The notes: generated by a model not told the origin, from the sequence alone. A stretch of 25,840 nucleotides of DNA from Planctomycetota bacterium (GCA_018828825.1 JAHJUV010000096.1:1-25840); one strand, 5' to 3'; counted from the first letter of the stretch, positions 1-8,515 are shown. Numbers and translations are program-made.

Positions 1-747
1 GATATTATTGCCGTTAACAAGCCGGCAGGGTTGAATGTTACAAATGACCGCGGCAGCAGTGAAAATCTCATAAACTTTTTGCAAAAACAGACTGACGAAG
101 AAGATTTAAGTATTATTCATCGGCTGGACAAGGACACAAGCGGCGTAATATTGCTGGCGAAAAATGAAGACGCTCAAACCCGTTTTTGCGGCCTGTTCGA
201 GGAATCAAAGGTTAAAAAAACATACCTTGCTCTCGTGGCCGGCAGTCCACAAGGCCAGACAGGTCAAATCAATGTCCCTGTTATGCAAAGCAAAAAAGGC
301 CCGTGTAAAATGGAAGTTGCCGTCAAAAAGGGAAAAGATGCCAAAACACGCTGGGAATTATTGGCCGATTTCGGGAGCGTAAGCCTCCTTGCAGCGGTGC
401 CGATAACCGACAGGACGCATCAGATAAGGGTTCATTTTCAGCACGAAGGTTTCCCGCTTGCCATTGACCCGCTGTATGGGGAAAATACGCCACTGATGCT
501 TTCGAATTTCAAATCGGGTTACAGGCTTTCCAAAGATGCCGAGGAGATACCGCTGATAGAAAGACTTACTCTTTGTGCGTATGAGATGGAAATTGAGGAC
601 CATCGTTTTATTGCACCGCTCGAAAAGAAATTCAAGGCGGCAGTCAAAATGCTCACCAAATACAACCCTAAAGGCCCTGAAGCATTTTTAAATGACCAGA
701 ACTTTCAGAAACTTTTGAACTCCGAGCCGCTTGAGCTCCATATATAA
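1..747 (+). CDS. RluA-family RNA pseudouridine synthase (5'-truncated)
   Basis: The reading frame is open from base 1, so the true start lies outside the window; the first residues DIIAVNKPAG are the conserved strand before the catalytic loop of RluA-family enzymes. The signature HRLDKDTSG holds the catalytic Asp that isomerises uridine to pseudouridine in rRNA or tRNA. RTHQIRVHF further on is the second family motif. The visible part has about 248 residues, so an S4 domain, if present, would lie upstream. The TTG at 31 is not a credible start because it falls inside the conserved domain. Which RNA it modifies cannot be told from the sequence. It is 71 bases upstream of homoserine dehydrogenase and probably not functionally linked to it. 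Confidence 0.9.
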   Translation, partial: DIIAVNKPAGLNVTNDRGSSENLINFLQKQTDEEDLSIIHRLDKDTSGVILLAKNEDAQTRFCGLFEESKVKKTYLALVAGSPQGQTGQINVPVMQSKKGPCKMEVAVKKGKDAKTRWELLADFGSVSLLAAVPITDRTHQIRVHFQHEGFPLAIDPLYGENTPLMLSNFKSGYRLSKDAEEIPLIERLTLCAYEMEIEDHRFIAPLEKKFKAAVKMLTKYNPKGPEAFLNDQNFQKLLNSEPLELHI

Positions 748-818
748 GAACTGACTGATTTTTGCTTGCCTATTCGATATTTTTACGGTAATTTACTGTT
801 TTCACAGGGCCTAAAACT

Positions 819-2141
819 ATGTCTGAAAAAACCATAAAAATAGGAATCGTCGGTTTCGGCACGGTAGGCAGCGGGGTCGCCAAGATTCTGCTTGAAGACG
901 CAGACCACATCAAGGCAAGGACAGGCATAAAACTTGAGCTTGCGAAGGTTGTGGATATCGACACAAAGAAAGAGCGTCCCGTAAAACTGCCAGACGGAAT
1001 CCTTACCAGCGATTTAAACAGTCTCCTTAACGATAAGGATATTCAAATCGGTATAGAGCTCATCGGCGGAACGACGATTGCCAGGGAAATCCAGTTGAAA
1101 ATGCTCGCCGCCGGCAAAGATGTGATTACCGCCAATAAGGCGCTGTTGGCCAAGCACGGCAGCGAACTTTACGCCGCCGCACATAAAGCCGATAAGTGCA
1201 TCGCTTTCGAGGCAAGTTGCGCAGGTGGAATCCCGATAATTTCAGCTATCCGAACAGGCCTGGCAGCCAACAGGATAAAGGCAATTTACGGAATATTAAA
1301 CGGAACTTGTAATTATATCCTTTCGAATATGACAAAGAAGGACGAGAGTTTTAAGGCTGCGCTGAAGCAGGCACAGAACAAAGGCTACGCAGAGGCAGAC
1401 CCAACGCTGGACATCAACGGACACGACAGCGCACATAAACTCGCGATTCTGGCGTCAATCAGTTTCAGTTGTGAGATTCTGCCCAGCGATATTTTCATCG
1501 AAGGTATCGAAAACATCGATATAGTCGATATCCGCTACGGCAGGGAAATGGGCTATACCTTGAAACTTCTGGCAATCGGTCAGAAAAACGAGGATGGCAA
1601 AATTTTCCTGCGGGTTCACCCATCGTTTATATCCAGCGATAACGCCCTTGCGAGAGTCGATGGGCCTTTTAATGCCGTGAGCATATTCGGCCATGCGGTT
1701 GGCCAGACGATGTTCTACGGCCGCGGCGCCGGTATGATGCCGACCGCTTCAGCTATCGTGGCCGATATTATCGAAGTGGCAATGGGCAACTCTAAAAAAC
1801 TCTTCAAACATCTGTCCCTCGAACCGAGAAACAAGGTCGCCGGTCTTATCGGCAAAATTGACGAGCTTACGAGCAGATTTTATATAAAGCTGCGGGTTTC
1901 GGACAAGCCCGGCGTGTTCGCCCAAATCTGCACCGTTCTCGCCAAACACGAAATAAGCCTTTCCGGCGTTCTCCAGCACGAAGAGCACAACACAGCCAAT
2001 GTTGTACCGGCGATTGTGATAACCCACCTGACACAGCAGAAAAAGATAACAGCAGCGCTGACCGATTTGGCGAATCTGGAAATAGTTAAAGAAAAACCTG
2101 TATGTATAAGAATAGTCGATATACCACAGGACAGCGATTAA
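819..2141 (+). CDS. hom: Homoserine dehydrogenase
   Basis: Reduces aspartate-semialdehyde to homoserine with NAD(P)H in the threonine/methionine branch of the aspartate pathway. The N-terminus has the Rossmann motif GFGTVGSGV (residues about 12-20). The catalytic domain has GILNGTCNYIL and KGYAEADPTLDINGHDSAHK, which are family signatures, the latter with the catalytic Asp/Lys region. A C-terminal ACT domain (about residues 350-435, KPGVFAQICTVLAKHEISL) is the usual site of threonine feedback. The 440-residue length is normal for the ACT-containing form. The ATG is preceded by only a weak AGGG. It is the first gene of a run with the mutase-like gene and aspartokinase, which supports an amino-acid biosynthesis operon. 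Confidence 0.96.
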   Translation: MSEKTIKIGIVGFGTVGSGVAKILLEDADHIKARTGIKLELAKVVDIDTKKERPVKLPDGILTSDLNSLLNDKDIQIGIELIGGTTIAREIQLKMLAAGKDVITANKALLAKHGSELYAAAHKADKCIAFEASCAGGIPIISAIRTGLAANRIKAIYGILNGTCNYILSNMTKKDESFKAALKQAQNKGYAEADPTLDINGHDSAHKLAILASISFSCEILPSDIFIEGIENIDIVDIRYGREMGYTLKLLAIGQKNEDGKIFLRVHPSFISSDNALARVDGPFNAVSIFGHAVGQTMFYGRGAGMMPTASAIVADIIEVAMGNSKKLFKHLSLEPRNKVAGLIGKIDELTSRFYIKLRVSDKPGVFAQICTVLAKHEISLSGVLQHEEHNTANVVPAIVITHLTQQKKITAALTDLANLEIVKEKPVCIRIVDIPQDSD

Positions 2142-2144
2142 TGA

Positions 2145-2258
2145 ATCCCGCACCTTTTAAATATTCAATATTTCATATACACCTTTCAAAAAATTCAGAA
2201 AGTAATAGTTTTTATAAAGATAGACCTTTTAAAAATAGAATAAAAAAAGGTGCGGGAT
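2145..2258 (+). promoter_or_regulatory. Long-range inverted repeat covering the ribosome binding site and start of the mutase-like gene
   Basis: The 14-base arm ATCCCGCACCTTTT at 2145-2158 is repeated exactly in inverse as AAAAGGTGCGGGAT at 2245-2258. The second arm contains the Shine-Dalgarno-like AAAGGTG and the first two bases of the ATG at 2257. Two further partial complements of the ribosome binding site, CACCTTT at 2180-2186 and ACCTTTT at 2224-2230, lie in the 86-base spacer. Three alternative pairings could therefore cover the same start site. That this controls translation is an inference. Confidence 0.55.
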
Positions 2259-3441
2259 GAAATATGTGATAATAGTTCCGGACGGCGCAGCGGATGAGCC
2301 AATCGAGAAGTTTGGCGGCAAAACGATATTTGAGGCGGCCGAGATTCCTAACATCGACAAGATAAGCCGGAGCGGCAGACTGGGATTAGTCCAGACGGTG
2401 GCTGAAAAGATGTCTCCCGGCAGCGATGTCGCGATGATGAGCCTACTGGGCTACGACCCACAAAGATATTACACCGGCAGAGCGCCGATTGAAGCAGTCG
2501 CGATGAATATTCCGCTTGAGCCGACCGACTGGGTATTCAGGTGCAATCTCGTAACGATTGCCGACGAGCAAATGGCCGACCACAGCGCAGGCCACATATC
2601 CAGCACAGAAGGCGCGAAAATAGTTGAGGACCTAAATAGGGTGCTCGGCAGCAAGAACATAAAGTTTTATCCAGGCGTCAGTTACAGGCATCTTTGCGTT
2701 ATAAAAGATGTGGATTTTGACGTTTATACCGAACCGCCGCACGACATAATAGGTCAGCAAATAAATAAAAATCTGCCCCGCGGCAAAAATGCCGAAATGC
2801 TCGTCGATATGATGGCTCGGTCGAGACAATTGCTCGCCGACCACGAAATCAATAAAATCCGGCGGGATTTGGGCGAAAACCCGGTAAGTTCCATCTGGCT
2901 CTGGGGACAGGGCAAAAAAGCCGCGATGGACAGCTTCGAGAACAGGTTCGGCCTTAAAGGTGTCGCAATAACCGCGGTTGACCTTGTCAGAGGACTTGCA
3001 AAACTGATAGATTTTGACCTTATCAAAGTCGAAGGAGCAACCGGCTTTGTGGATACAAATTATAAAGGAAAGGCCTCTGCCGCAATAGAAGCCCTCGATA
3101 AATACGATATTGTCCTTGTGCATATTGAGGGTCCGGACGAGGCTGGCCATGCCGGAAACGCAGATTTAAAGAAAAAAGCAGTCGAACGTATTGACAAATA
3201 CATAGTCGGGCCTGTATATAATGCCCTGCAAAAATACGAAAGCTGGCGGATTCTGGTTATGCCGGACCATCCGACGCCGGTGAGCAACAAGGCTCATTCC
3301 GGCCAGCCCGTACCCTTTGCAATGGCTGGAACCGGAATCGACCCCCTGCTGGACAGCCCCTTTAGCGAAGCTTCGGCGGCACAGTCCGGATTGAAGATTG
3401 AAAAAGGGTTCGAATTGATGGAGTACTTTATAAAGAGTTAA
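2257..3441 (+). CDS. Archaeal-type cofactor-independent phosphoglycerate mutase family; possible homoserine kinase analogue
   Basis: An alkaline-phosphatase-superfamily protein of the apgM (COG3635) type: VPDGAADEP at the N-terminus, DHSAGHISS near residue 110, GPDEAGHAGN near residue 290 and MPDHPTPVSNKAHSG near residue 335 supply the metal and substrate ligands. The length (394 aa) is that of the family. Family knowledge: some members interconvert 2- and 3-phosphoglycerate, while bacterial members found in threonine gene clusters have been proposed as functional analogues of homoserine kinase. Here the gene sits between homoserine dehydrogenase and aspartokinase, with only 2 bases before the latter, and no GHMP-type homoserine kinase is in the window. 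The context thus favours a role in threonine synthesis, but this is inference. AAAGGTG lies 4 bases before the ATG. Confidence 0.85.
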   Translation: MKYVIIVPDGAADEPIEKFGGKTIFEAAEIPNIDKISRSGRLGLVQTVAEKMSPGSDVAMMSLLGYDPQRYYTGRAPIEAVAMNIPLEPTDWVFRCNLVTIADEQMADHSAGHISSTEGAKIVEDLNRVLGSKNIKFYPGVSYRHLCVIKDVDFDVYTEPPHDIIGQQINKNLPRGKNAEMLVDMMARSRQLLADHEINKIRRDLGENPVSSIWLWGQGKKAAMDSFENRFGLKGVAITAVDLVRGLAKLIDFDLIKVEGATGFVDTNYKGKASAAIEALDKYDIVLVHIEGPDEAGHAGNADLKKKAVERIDKYIVGPVYNALQKYESWRILVMPDHPTPVSNKAHSGQPVPFAMAGTGIDPLLDSPFSEASAAQSGLKIEKGFELMEYFIKS

Positions 3442-3443
3442 TT

Positions 3444-4697
3444 ATGAGTAAAAAGAAGAAAATTATCGTACAGAAATTCGGCGGAACATCGGTAGCAACC
3501 GCTGAGAAAATCAAAAAAGCGGCTCAAAGAGCTATCGATGAGTTCAAGCGTGGAAAACAGGTTGTTATGGTCGCCTCGGCACGCGGAAAGCAGACCGACG
3601 AACTTATCGCCGACGCTATGGAACTCAATCCCAACCCGCCGAAGCGGGAGATGGACCAGCTCTTGAGCACCGGCGAACAGCAGACCGTCTCGCTCGTGGC
3701 TATGGCGATTGAGGCTATGGGCTTCAAAGCGATAAGCCTTACCGGCGCACAGGTTGGAATGGTTACCGACAGCGTTCACACTAAGGCAAGAATTAAAAGC
3801 ATTGACGCCGGAAGAATAAAGAAACATCTAAACGCAGGCAATATCGTTATCGTTGCCGGGTTCCAGGGCATAGACGAAAATGAAAATATTACGACCCTGG
3901 GCAGGGGCGGTTCGGATACAAGCGCCGTCGCACTGGCCGCGGCTTTGAAAGCGGACACGTGCGATATTTATACCGACGTTGACGGCGTATATACGACCGA
4001 CCCGCGAATATTCAAAAAGGCCGTAAAACTCGAACAAATTAGTTATGATGAAGTCCTCGAAATGGCAAGTCTCGGCGCAGGAGTCCTGCACGGCCGTTCG
4101 ATTGAGTTCGGCAAAAAATACGACGTAACCATACACGTCAGAAGCAGTCTGTCAGGCAAAAAAGGAACTTTAATTACTCATGAGGTACCAAAAATGGAAG
4201 GTATACTTGTATCAGGAGCGACAATTGAAAAAAAACTTGCGAAAGTAAGTATGATAGGTGTCTCCAACAAACCCGGCAACGCCGCAAAAGTCTTTGCGCA
4301 TCTTGCCAAGGCGAAAGTCAGCGTCAACGACATCATTCAGACTGAAGTCAGCAAGCAAAAGGCAAATATTTCCTTCACAGTAAGCAAAAATGATTTTAAC
4401 GATACAAAAAAAGCCGTCGAGAAAATCAAGGGCAAAGTCGGTTGCGATAATGTTTTCTACCGTGACGACATCGCAGAAGTTTCCATAATCGGCGTAGGGA
4501 TGAGGACTCACTACGGCGTCGCCAATATGATGTTCAGCACACTGGCAAAGGGAAAAATCAATATTGACTCGATAACCACGAGCGAAATCCGCATAAGCTG
4601 TATCGTCGATAAGGGCCAGGCCGAAAAGGCCCTTAACAGCATATGCAAAGTTTTTGAACTCGATAAGCCGGTAAATAAACGAAGTTACGTTAAATAA
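3444..4697 (+). CDS. lysC: Aspartate kinase
   Basis: Phosphorylates aspartate, the first step to lysine, threonine and methionine. The kinase domain begins with VQKFGGTSVA and contains GRGGSDTSAVALAAAL and the TDVDGVYTTDPR substrate loop around residues 178-190. Two ACT domains follow (about 265-325 and 345-410; VSMIGVSNKPGNAAKVF, VSIIGVGMRTHYGVANMMF), the usual feedback-regulatory module. The length of 417 aa is typical of the monofunctional lysine/threonine-sensitive enzyme. It starts 2 bases after the mutase-like gene and is surely cotranscribed with it. With hom it makes the entry and branch steps of the pathway in one operon; asd and thrC are not in the window. Confidence 0.95.
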   Translation: MSKKKKIIVQKFGGTSVATAEKIKKAAQRAIDEFKRGKQVVMVASARGKQTDELIADAMELNPNPPKREMDQLLSTGEQQTVSLVAMAIEAMGFKAISLTGAQVGMVTDSVHTKARIKSIDAGRIKKHLNAGNIVIVAGFQGIDENENITTLGRGGSDTSAVALAAALKADTCDIYTDVDGVYTTDPRIFKKAVKLEQISYDEVLEMASLGAGVLHGRSIEFGKKYDVTIHVRSSLSGKKGTLITHEVPKMEGILVSGATIEKKLAKVSMIGVSNKPGNAAKVFAHLAKAKVSVNDIIQTEVSKQKANISFTVSKNDFNDTKKAVEKIKGKVGCDNVFYRDDIAEVSIIGVGMRTHYGVANMMFSTLAKGKINIDSITTSEIRISCIVDKGQAEKALNSICKVFELDKPVNKRSYVK

Positions 4698-4700
4698 AAA

Positions 4701-4778
4701 TAGCCACAAAGGCACAAAGACACCAAGTTTTTAATATATAATTATTTTTTCTTCGTGCCTTCGTGGCTTAGTGGCTAA
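4701..4778 (+). repeat. Palindromic intergenic repeat, copy 1 (TAGCCAC family)
   Basis: Starts TAGCCACAAAGGCACAAAG and ends CTTCGTGGCTTAGTGGCTAA. The two ends are near-perfect inverse complements around an AT-rich loop. A second copy in the same orientation lies at 5396-5472, and related half-elements occur near 20943-20977. It follows the aspartokinase stop directly and overlaps the start region of the thermonuclease gene. Confidence 0.8.
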
Positions 4779-5472
4779 TGTGAAAAATAGAAAAATAAAA
4801 TATGCACAAAGCCGATTGCAGCGGAATATCCTGCTGCTGTCGGCTTTTTTATTGCTTTCAGCCGTTGTATGGCTCGACAGAAACGTCATTCACCACAATA
4901 AACCTGCCGCTAACGAACAAAAAACAAGTATCAGCGACTGGGACAAATATGACGGAAAAAGTTTTACCGTAGTAAAAGTCGTTGACGGCGACACTATCGA
5001 TATAAATATTCCCGACGGTAAATATGATCATACACGGATAAGGCTCTGGGGCGTTGATACGCCAGAGACCAAAAACACTAAACTCGACGTTATGTACTTT
5101 GGACCTGAAGCTACTGAGTTTACAACGAAATTGTCCCTTGAAAAACAGGTTGCGGTCTATCTTGATGATGGAAACAATACAAGAGGTAAATACGGCAGAT
5201 TATTAGCTTATGTTAAGCTTCCTGACGGCGAATTCCTGAATGAAGCGCTGCTGAGCGAAGGTTTTGCTTATGCTGATACACGTTTTGAGCATAGTCAATT
5301 TGAAAAGTATATCCAGCTCGAAGAGACTGCAAGAAAAGAGAAAAAAGGACTGTGGGAAAAAGTTACACCCGACCAAATGCCCCAGTGGCGAAGAATAGCC
5401 ACAAAGGCTCAAAGACACAAAGTTTTTAAGTATATATTTATTTTTTTAGTGCTTTCGTGTCTTGGTGGCTAA
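4771..5472 (+). CDS. Membrane-anchored thermonuclease (staphylococcal nuclease-like)
   Basis: A Ca2+-dependent nuclease of the SNase family that cleaves DNA and RNA outside the cytoplasm. Residues about 20-37 (ILLLSAFLLLSAVVWL) form one N-terminal membrane anchor or uncleaved signal. The SNase domain runs from about 62 to 205. VDGDTIDI, RLWGVDTPE and RGKYGRLLAY keep the metal-binding Asp and the catalytic Arg/Glu/Arg of the family, so it should be active. There is no ATG near the beginning: GTG at 4771 lies inside a palindromic repeat, and GTG at 4780 is the alternative. The last 27 or so codons (RRIATKAQRHKVF to the stop) are encoded wholly by the second repeat copy, so the tail is repeat-derived and probably not functional. 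Confidence 0.88.
   Translation: MANVKNRKIKYAQSRLQRNILLLSAFLLLSAVVWLDRNVIHHNKPAANEQKTSISDWDKYDGKSFTVVKVVDGDTIDINIPDGKYDHTRIRLWGVDTPETKNTKLDVMYFGPEATEFTTKLSLEKQVAVYLDDGNNTRGKYGRLLAYVKLPDGEFLNEALLSEGFAYADTRFEHSQFEKYIQLEETARKEKKGLWEKVTPDQMPQWRRIATKAQRHKVFKYIFIFLVLSCLGG
5396..5472 (+). repeat. Palindromic intergenic repeat, copy 2 (TAGCCAC family)
   Basis: A direct copy of the element at 4701-4778, differing at roughly one base in seven, with the same palindromic layout. It overlaps the 3' end of the thermonuclease gene and supplies its stop codon in the last TGGCTAA. Confidence 0.8.
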
Positions 5473-5558
5473 AATAAATTAGCTGCGAAAAAAACTTGCT
5501 TTTCCTTCTGGTTTAAAGATATACTGCTTCTTTATTATAATGGAAATAAGTATGGTGT

Positions 5559-5579
5559 CCCCAGATTAGACCCCAGATT
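5559..5579 (+). repeat. Short direct repeat CCCCAGATT x2 in the gap after the thermonuclease gene
   Basis: CCCCAGATT occurs at 5559-5567 and again at 5571-5579, preceded by GGTGT. The gap 5473-5621 holds no gene. The element resembles the edge of a mobile or repeat unit, but I cannot name it. Confidence 0.35.
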
Positions 5580-5621
5580 TTCCACAAGACCATGAACAAT
5601 GCTGAAAAACAACTTATACAC

Positions 5622-6164
5622 TTACAGTTTTTTATCGATTAGATCCCAAGCATTTAAGTATTTTGAGTAATCGAATGCCCAACACTTATCTTTATCTTCA
5701 CGTACGGATTTTTTCTCCCTAACTTCATGTAATTTACCATTATCTTCAAATCTAAAGTAAAAGTCGTAGGTGCCATTTTTGTTGGCTTTTTTACACTCAA
5801 TTCTTCTCAACAACTCTTCCGTGGGTATAATAACAAAGTGTATTACGAATTTGTTTTTTTTCTTTGTATTGGCCAAATATCCTGGAAGGTAAGTAACAAA
5901 TACGTAAAAATTAACCCTGTTTTTGTTTTTATCAAAGTTCTTTTTGGTTTCCTGATGCCAAGTGGAACCAAAGTCCTCAAAGTATCGGCTTTCTTTAATC
6001 TGGAAAGACACATAATTTTTGAAGCCTTTTGTCATCGCAAGTAAATCAATCCCTGTATCCTTAATAGGAAAATACAGATCTAACTGACTTTTAAACTTCT
6101 GGTACAATTTGTCAGCAAAGATCGTCTCACCAGGATTAAAAGCCCAAAAATTCTTAATCGCCAT
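5622..6164 (-). CDS. Hypothetical protein, possible PD-(D/E)XK-fold nuclease
   Basis: I do not recognise the family with certainty. The 180-residue protein is rich in Lys, Asn and Phe, with no signal or membrane segment. Residues about 36-57 read DTGIDLLAMTKGFKNYVSF then QIKES. An Asp followed 15-20 residues later by Q-x-K is the core pattern of PD-(D/E)XK nucleases such as restriction-type and DUF4365-like proteins. A Glu at about residue 13 could be the helix-1 acid. The start is well marked: AAAGGAGG lies 6 bases before the ATG, stronger than for most genes here. Base composition is clearly more AT-rich than the flanking genes and the gene stands alone, so horizontal transfer is likely. 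Function is inferred from the motif only. Confidence 0.7.
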   Translation of the reverse strand: MAIKNFWAFNPGETIFADKLYQKFKSQLDLYFPIKDTGIDLLAMTKGFKNYVSFQIKESRYFEDFGSTWHQETKKNFDKNKNRVNFYVFVTYLPGYLANTKKKNKFVIHFVIIPTEELLRRIECKKANKNGTYDFYFRFEDNGKLHEVREKKSVREDKDKCWAFDYSKYLNAWDLIDKKL

Positions 6165-6230
6165 TCGTGCCTCCTTTCAATAATCAATAGTCAAATAAAG
6201 TAGCATCACTTCGCCGATTTATACCTACAG

Positions 6231-6300
6231 GCCATTTCACAACCTCAAAAATAGCCGTTTTTGATACTGATAATGCGGCTCTGGGATGTTATGAAATGGC
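6231..6300. repeat. Long imperfect hairpin in the 6165-6389 gap
   Basis: GCCATTTCA at 6231-6239 is inversely repeated as TGAAATGGC at 6292-6300, and pairing continues imperfectly inward. It lies between the NtrC-type regulator (3' end) and the start of the nuclease-like gene. No T-run follows on either strand, so it does not look like an ordinary intrinsic terminator. Confidence 0.5.
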
Positions 6301-6389
6301 TTCTAGTCAAACTTCCTTTCCTCGGCACTGGCTTTTTCAAAAAACTATATGCCAAAATGGTATAAAAAAACAAAACTAGAAACTCAAAT

Positions 6390-7733
6390 CTATTGTATAT
6401 TATATTCCTTTATTTTTCGATAAAGTGTTCTTTCGCCGATGCCGAGGAGTTTTGCGGCTTTTTCGCGGTTATTTTGCGTTTTAGCCAATGTATCGATAAT
6501 GGCCTGTTTTTCAAGGTCGCCGAGCGAAACGCCGCCTTTTACCTGTCCGGCCAATTGCCTTACCTGATAAATTTCGGCAGGTATATCCTTTACATCGAGT
6601 TTTTCCGAGTCGCTCATTACAACCATTGACCTGATACAGTTTTTCAACTGTCTGATATTGCCTGGCCAGTCGTAAGTCTTGAGAATATTTAATGCATTAT
6701 CAGAAATAGTCTTCTTCGGCGTCCCCAATTCATCAGTCGCCTGTGTTAAAAAGTAATCGGCAAGCTGGGCAATGTCTTCTGCCCTATCCCGCAGCGGCGG
6801 AACGGTAACGCTAACGCCTTTAATCCTGAAATAAAGGTCCTGTCTGAATTTGCCCTGTTCGACCAGCTTGTCAAGGTCATGATTTGTAGCGCTGATAACG
6901 CGGACATTGACAACAGTGGATTTGTTCGAACCGACCGGCACGATAATCCCGTCTTCGAGTACCCTTAAAAGTTTCGCCTGCATCGCAAGCGGCATATCGC
7001 CTATTTCATCGAGAAAGAGTGTGCCTTTGTCGGCGACTTCGAACAGTCCCTTTCGAGTTTCCGTCGCTCCCGTAAATGCGCCCCTCGAATGGCCGAACAG
7101 TTCGCTCTCCAGCAGCGATTCGGTAAAACCAGCACAATTTATGGGCTTAAATGCGTTATTTCTTCGCAGAGAATTTTCATGAATCGCCTGGGCAAGCAGT
7201 TCCTTACCCGTGCCTGATTCGCCTTCTATCAGAACGGTTATATTAGTTGGCGCGACCCGTTCAAGAACGGCCAATACGGACCGCATCTCACCGCTTTTGC
7301 CGATTACCCCGTCAAATTTGAAACCATCGCTGCGACCTGCGGCACCGTGGGCAGTTAAAAACTTTTTCAATGCCCTTTCCGTCATCGCGCGAAGCTGGTC
7401 TATATCGATAGGCTTGACCAGATAATCGAACGCCCCTTCTCGCATCGCCTCTTTGCAGGTGTCTATCGTAGCGTAGGCGGTAATAAGAATAACATCGCTA
7501 TTGGGATTTTGTTCCTTTGCAGTCTTTAAAATATCAATTCCGTTAATTTTATCGTCGCCGAGATTCAAGTCGGTTATCACAATATCGATATGCTTGGTGC
7601 TGAGCAGCTCGACGGCATTTTTCGCGTCATAGACAGCGATAGTTTCGCCGCCGCTTTGCGAAAGCGCCTCGGCCAGAACATCCGCGTGTCCGGCTTCATC
7701 GTCAATAATCAGTATCGCAGGTTTTTCCGCCAT
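6390..7733 (-). CDS. Sigma-54-dependent response regulator (NtrC family)
   Basis: Three domains are clear in 447 residues. A receiver (1-120) has the acidic pocket DDE at 11-13, phospho-acceptor Asp55 (IVITD) and Lys108 (VKP). An AAA+ sigma-54 interaction domain has Walker A GESGTGKE (171-178), the GAFTGA loop that contacts sigma-54 (218-223) and Walker B TLFLDE (238-243). A C-terminal Fis-type helix-turn-helix is around 408-446 (NNREKAAKLLGIGERTLYRK). It should activate sigma-54 promoters when phosphorylated. The histidine kinase gene ends one base before its ATG, so the two form a cognate pair. Targets cannot be told from the window. Confidence 0.95.
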   Translation of the reverse strand: MAEKPAILIIDDEAGHADVLAEALSQSGGETIAVYDAKNAVELLSTKHIDIVITDLNLGDDKINGIDILKTAKEQNPNSDVILITAYATIDTCKEAMREGAFDYLVKPIDIDQLRAMTERALKKFLTAHGAAGRSDGFKFDGVIGKSGEMRSVLAVLERVAPTNITVLIEGESGTGKELLAQAIHENSLRRNNAFKPINCAGFTESLLESELFGHSRGAFTGATETRKGLFEVADKGTLFLDEIGDMPLAMQAKLLRVLEDGIIVPVGSNKSTVVNVRVISATNHDLDKLVEQGKFRQDLYFRIKGVSVTVPPLRDRAEDIAQLADYFLTQATDELGTPKKTISDNALNILKTYDWPGNIRQLKNCIRSMVVMSDSEKLDVKDIPAEIYQVRQLAGQVKGGVSLGDLEKQAIIDTLAKTQNNREKAAKLLGIGERTLYRKIKEYNIQ

Positions 7734-7734
7734 A

Positions 7735-8457
7735 TTATTTTGTTTCCAGAGGCAGCTGAATAGTAAACGAGCTGCCTTTTTGCACTATGCTGTCAACCCT
7801 TATCGAGCCGTTATGGGCCTCTATGATTTTTCTCGACGTCGAAAGTCCCAATCCGCTGCCGCCGGGTTTTGTGGAATAATAAGCATCGAAAATCTTGTTC
7901 ACATTTTCCGGCTCAATTCCTTTGCCCGTATCGCTAACAATAACTACCGCATTGGGACCGTTTTTCTGAGTTCTTATCATCAGCTCTCCGCCATCAGGCA
8001 TCGCCTGCTGAGCATTGATGAAAAGATTAAGCAGTACCTGTTTTAACATATCGCCGTCCGCCTTGCAAATCAACTGTCCGCTGTCCAAAGAAACTCTAAG
8101 TGTAATTGAACGGCCTGTTGCCTGCGGTGAATAAAAATCCGTCATATCCGTTACAAGCTGGTTAATATCCACAGAGACGGGATGCAGTTCGGTCTTTCGT
8201 ATATATCGCAGAAAATCTTCGAAAATTTGTTCCAGCCGGTCAGTCTCTTTGCGGACAATATCGATTTTCCTGGCGGCCCTTGCAGGGTTGGCCTCTTTGG
8301 AGGCAAGTTCCTCGCTTATCAATTTGAGATTGACTTTGATAATCGAAAGAGGGTTCTTTATCTCGTGAGCCAGTCCACCCGTAAGCCGGCTTAGCTCCTC
8401 AAGTTCCGACACTTTCGGGGTTTGCCGCTGCGCATTTTTTCTGCGATCATACAACAT
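7735..8457 (-). CDS. Cytosolic two-component sensor histidine kinase (NtrB-like, no visible sensor domain)
   Basis: At 240 residues this is only a transmitter. The HisKA dimerisation helix has the phospho-acceptor His31 (GGLAHEIKNPLS). The HATPase domain has the N-box NLFINAQQAM, G1 SDTGKGI and G2 GGSGLGLS. There is no membrane segment, PAS or GAF domain, and only about 20 residues precede the H-box. The frame stays open upstream of the chosen ATG toward the end of pnp but without a better start. It probably receives its signal from a partner protein or an unseen N-terminus. It lies 58 bases after pnp and 1 base before its regulator, all read in the same direction. Confidence 0.9.
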   Translation of the reverse strand: MLYDRRKNAQRQTPKVSELEELSRLTGGLAHEIKNPLSIIKVNLKLISEELASKEANPARAARKIDIVRKETDRLEQIFEDFLRYIRKTELHPVSVDINQLVTDMTDFYSPQATGRSITLRVSLDSGQLICKADGDMLKQVLLNLFINAQQAMPDGGELMIRTQKNGPNAVVIVSDTGKGIEPENVNKIFDAYYSTKPGGSGLGLSTSRKIIEAHNGSIRVDSIVQKGSSFTIQLPLETK

Positions 8458-8515
8458 ACAGTTTAGAACAGCCCGCCGCAGGCGGATAAAATTACCGGAA
8501 TTGGCCGCAAAAACC

